From assembly GCF_933775445.1 (NCBI RefSeq), contig NC_065872.1, forward strand, positions 14,880,001-14,944,000: a DNA stretch of 64,000 nt, read 5' to 3'. A model generated the notes under the pieces. It did no database searches. It was given only the letters and a program-made list of their open reading frames with translations, and had not been told where the DNA came from. The stretch comes from Argentina anserina (lineage: Eukaryota; Streptophyta; Magnoliopsida; Rosales; Rosaceae). Positions 63,943-64,000 of the stretch are shown piece by piece (the stretch's first letter is position 1; every line of letters starts with the position of its first letter). The position numbers and the translations under genes are program-made.

Positions 63943-64000
63943 TAAAAGCTTTTCTCTTTTGTCACTAAAACAAGTTGATTGATCCATTATAATCCAAAAA

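Overview
The window is nuclear DNA from a flowering plant, almost certainly a eudicot. The genes carry many short exons with GT..AG introns, long AT-rich spacers, plastid-targeted and wall-synthesis genes, and plant-type transposons. The mix of genes and repeats would suit Rosaceae, but that is a guess from general familiarity and not something the sequence proves.

Seven protein-coding host genes can be assembled exon by exon with every intron phase closing: a WDR44-like WD40 protein (8390-11843, +), an AMEIOTIC1/DYAD(SWI1)-family meiotic protein (13749-16580, +), a plastid UMP kinase (28168-31564, +), an MKS1-like VQ-motif protein (40616-41296, -), an ATXR5-type H3K27 monomethyltransferase (47154-51419, +), a GUX-family xylan glucuronosyltransferase (55853-58643, +) and a pectin methylesterase with inhibitor domain (60128-62597, -). 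A zinc-knuckle-like reading frame on the minus strand (18036-18392) may be an eighth gene or a relic. The genes are single eukaryotic units and do not form a pathway, although GUX and the pectinesterase both act on the cell wall.

The rest is repeat-rich. 1-7500 is spacer with a 47-bp tandem repeat, a 312-bp foldback and a MITE-like hairpin. 18600-25970 is a graveyard of retroelements: a degenerate antisense Copia integrase region and two diverged copies of one LTR 3' end. 26530-26614 is an 85-bp CACTA mini-element with a 3-bp target duplication. 32663-39148 is a decayed endogenous pararetrovirus (Caulimoviridae) lying between two (AT)n tracts, itself interrupted by an 832-bp poly(A)-ended insertion with 15-bp target duplications. 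53390-54418 is another LINE-like copy. 63098-63942 looks like a PIF/Harbinger-type non-autonomous element with TAA duplications.

The most striking object is a Mutator-like element at 41627-46158. Its 197-bp terminal inverted repeats show one difference by eye and it encodes an uninterrupted four-exon, 997-residue transposase. It sits 330 bp upstream of the VQ gene start and is a good candidate for a recently mobile autonomous element. I found no convincing evidence of a wholly new type of biological system. The best leads are this MULE, the layered pararetrovirus/retroposon locus, the foldback locus, and a possible splice choice that adds or removes the PCNA-binding glutamine of ATXR5.
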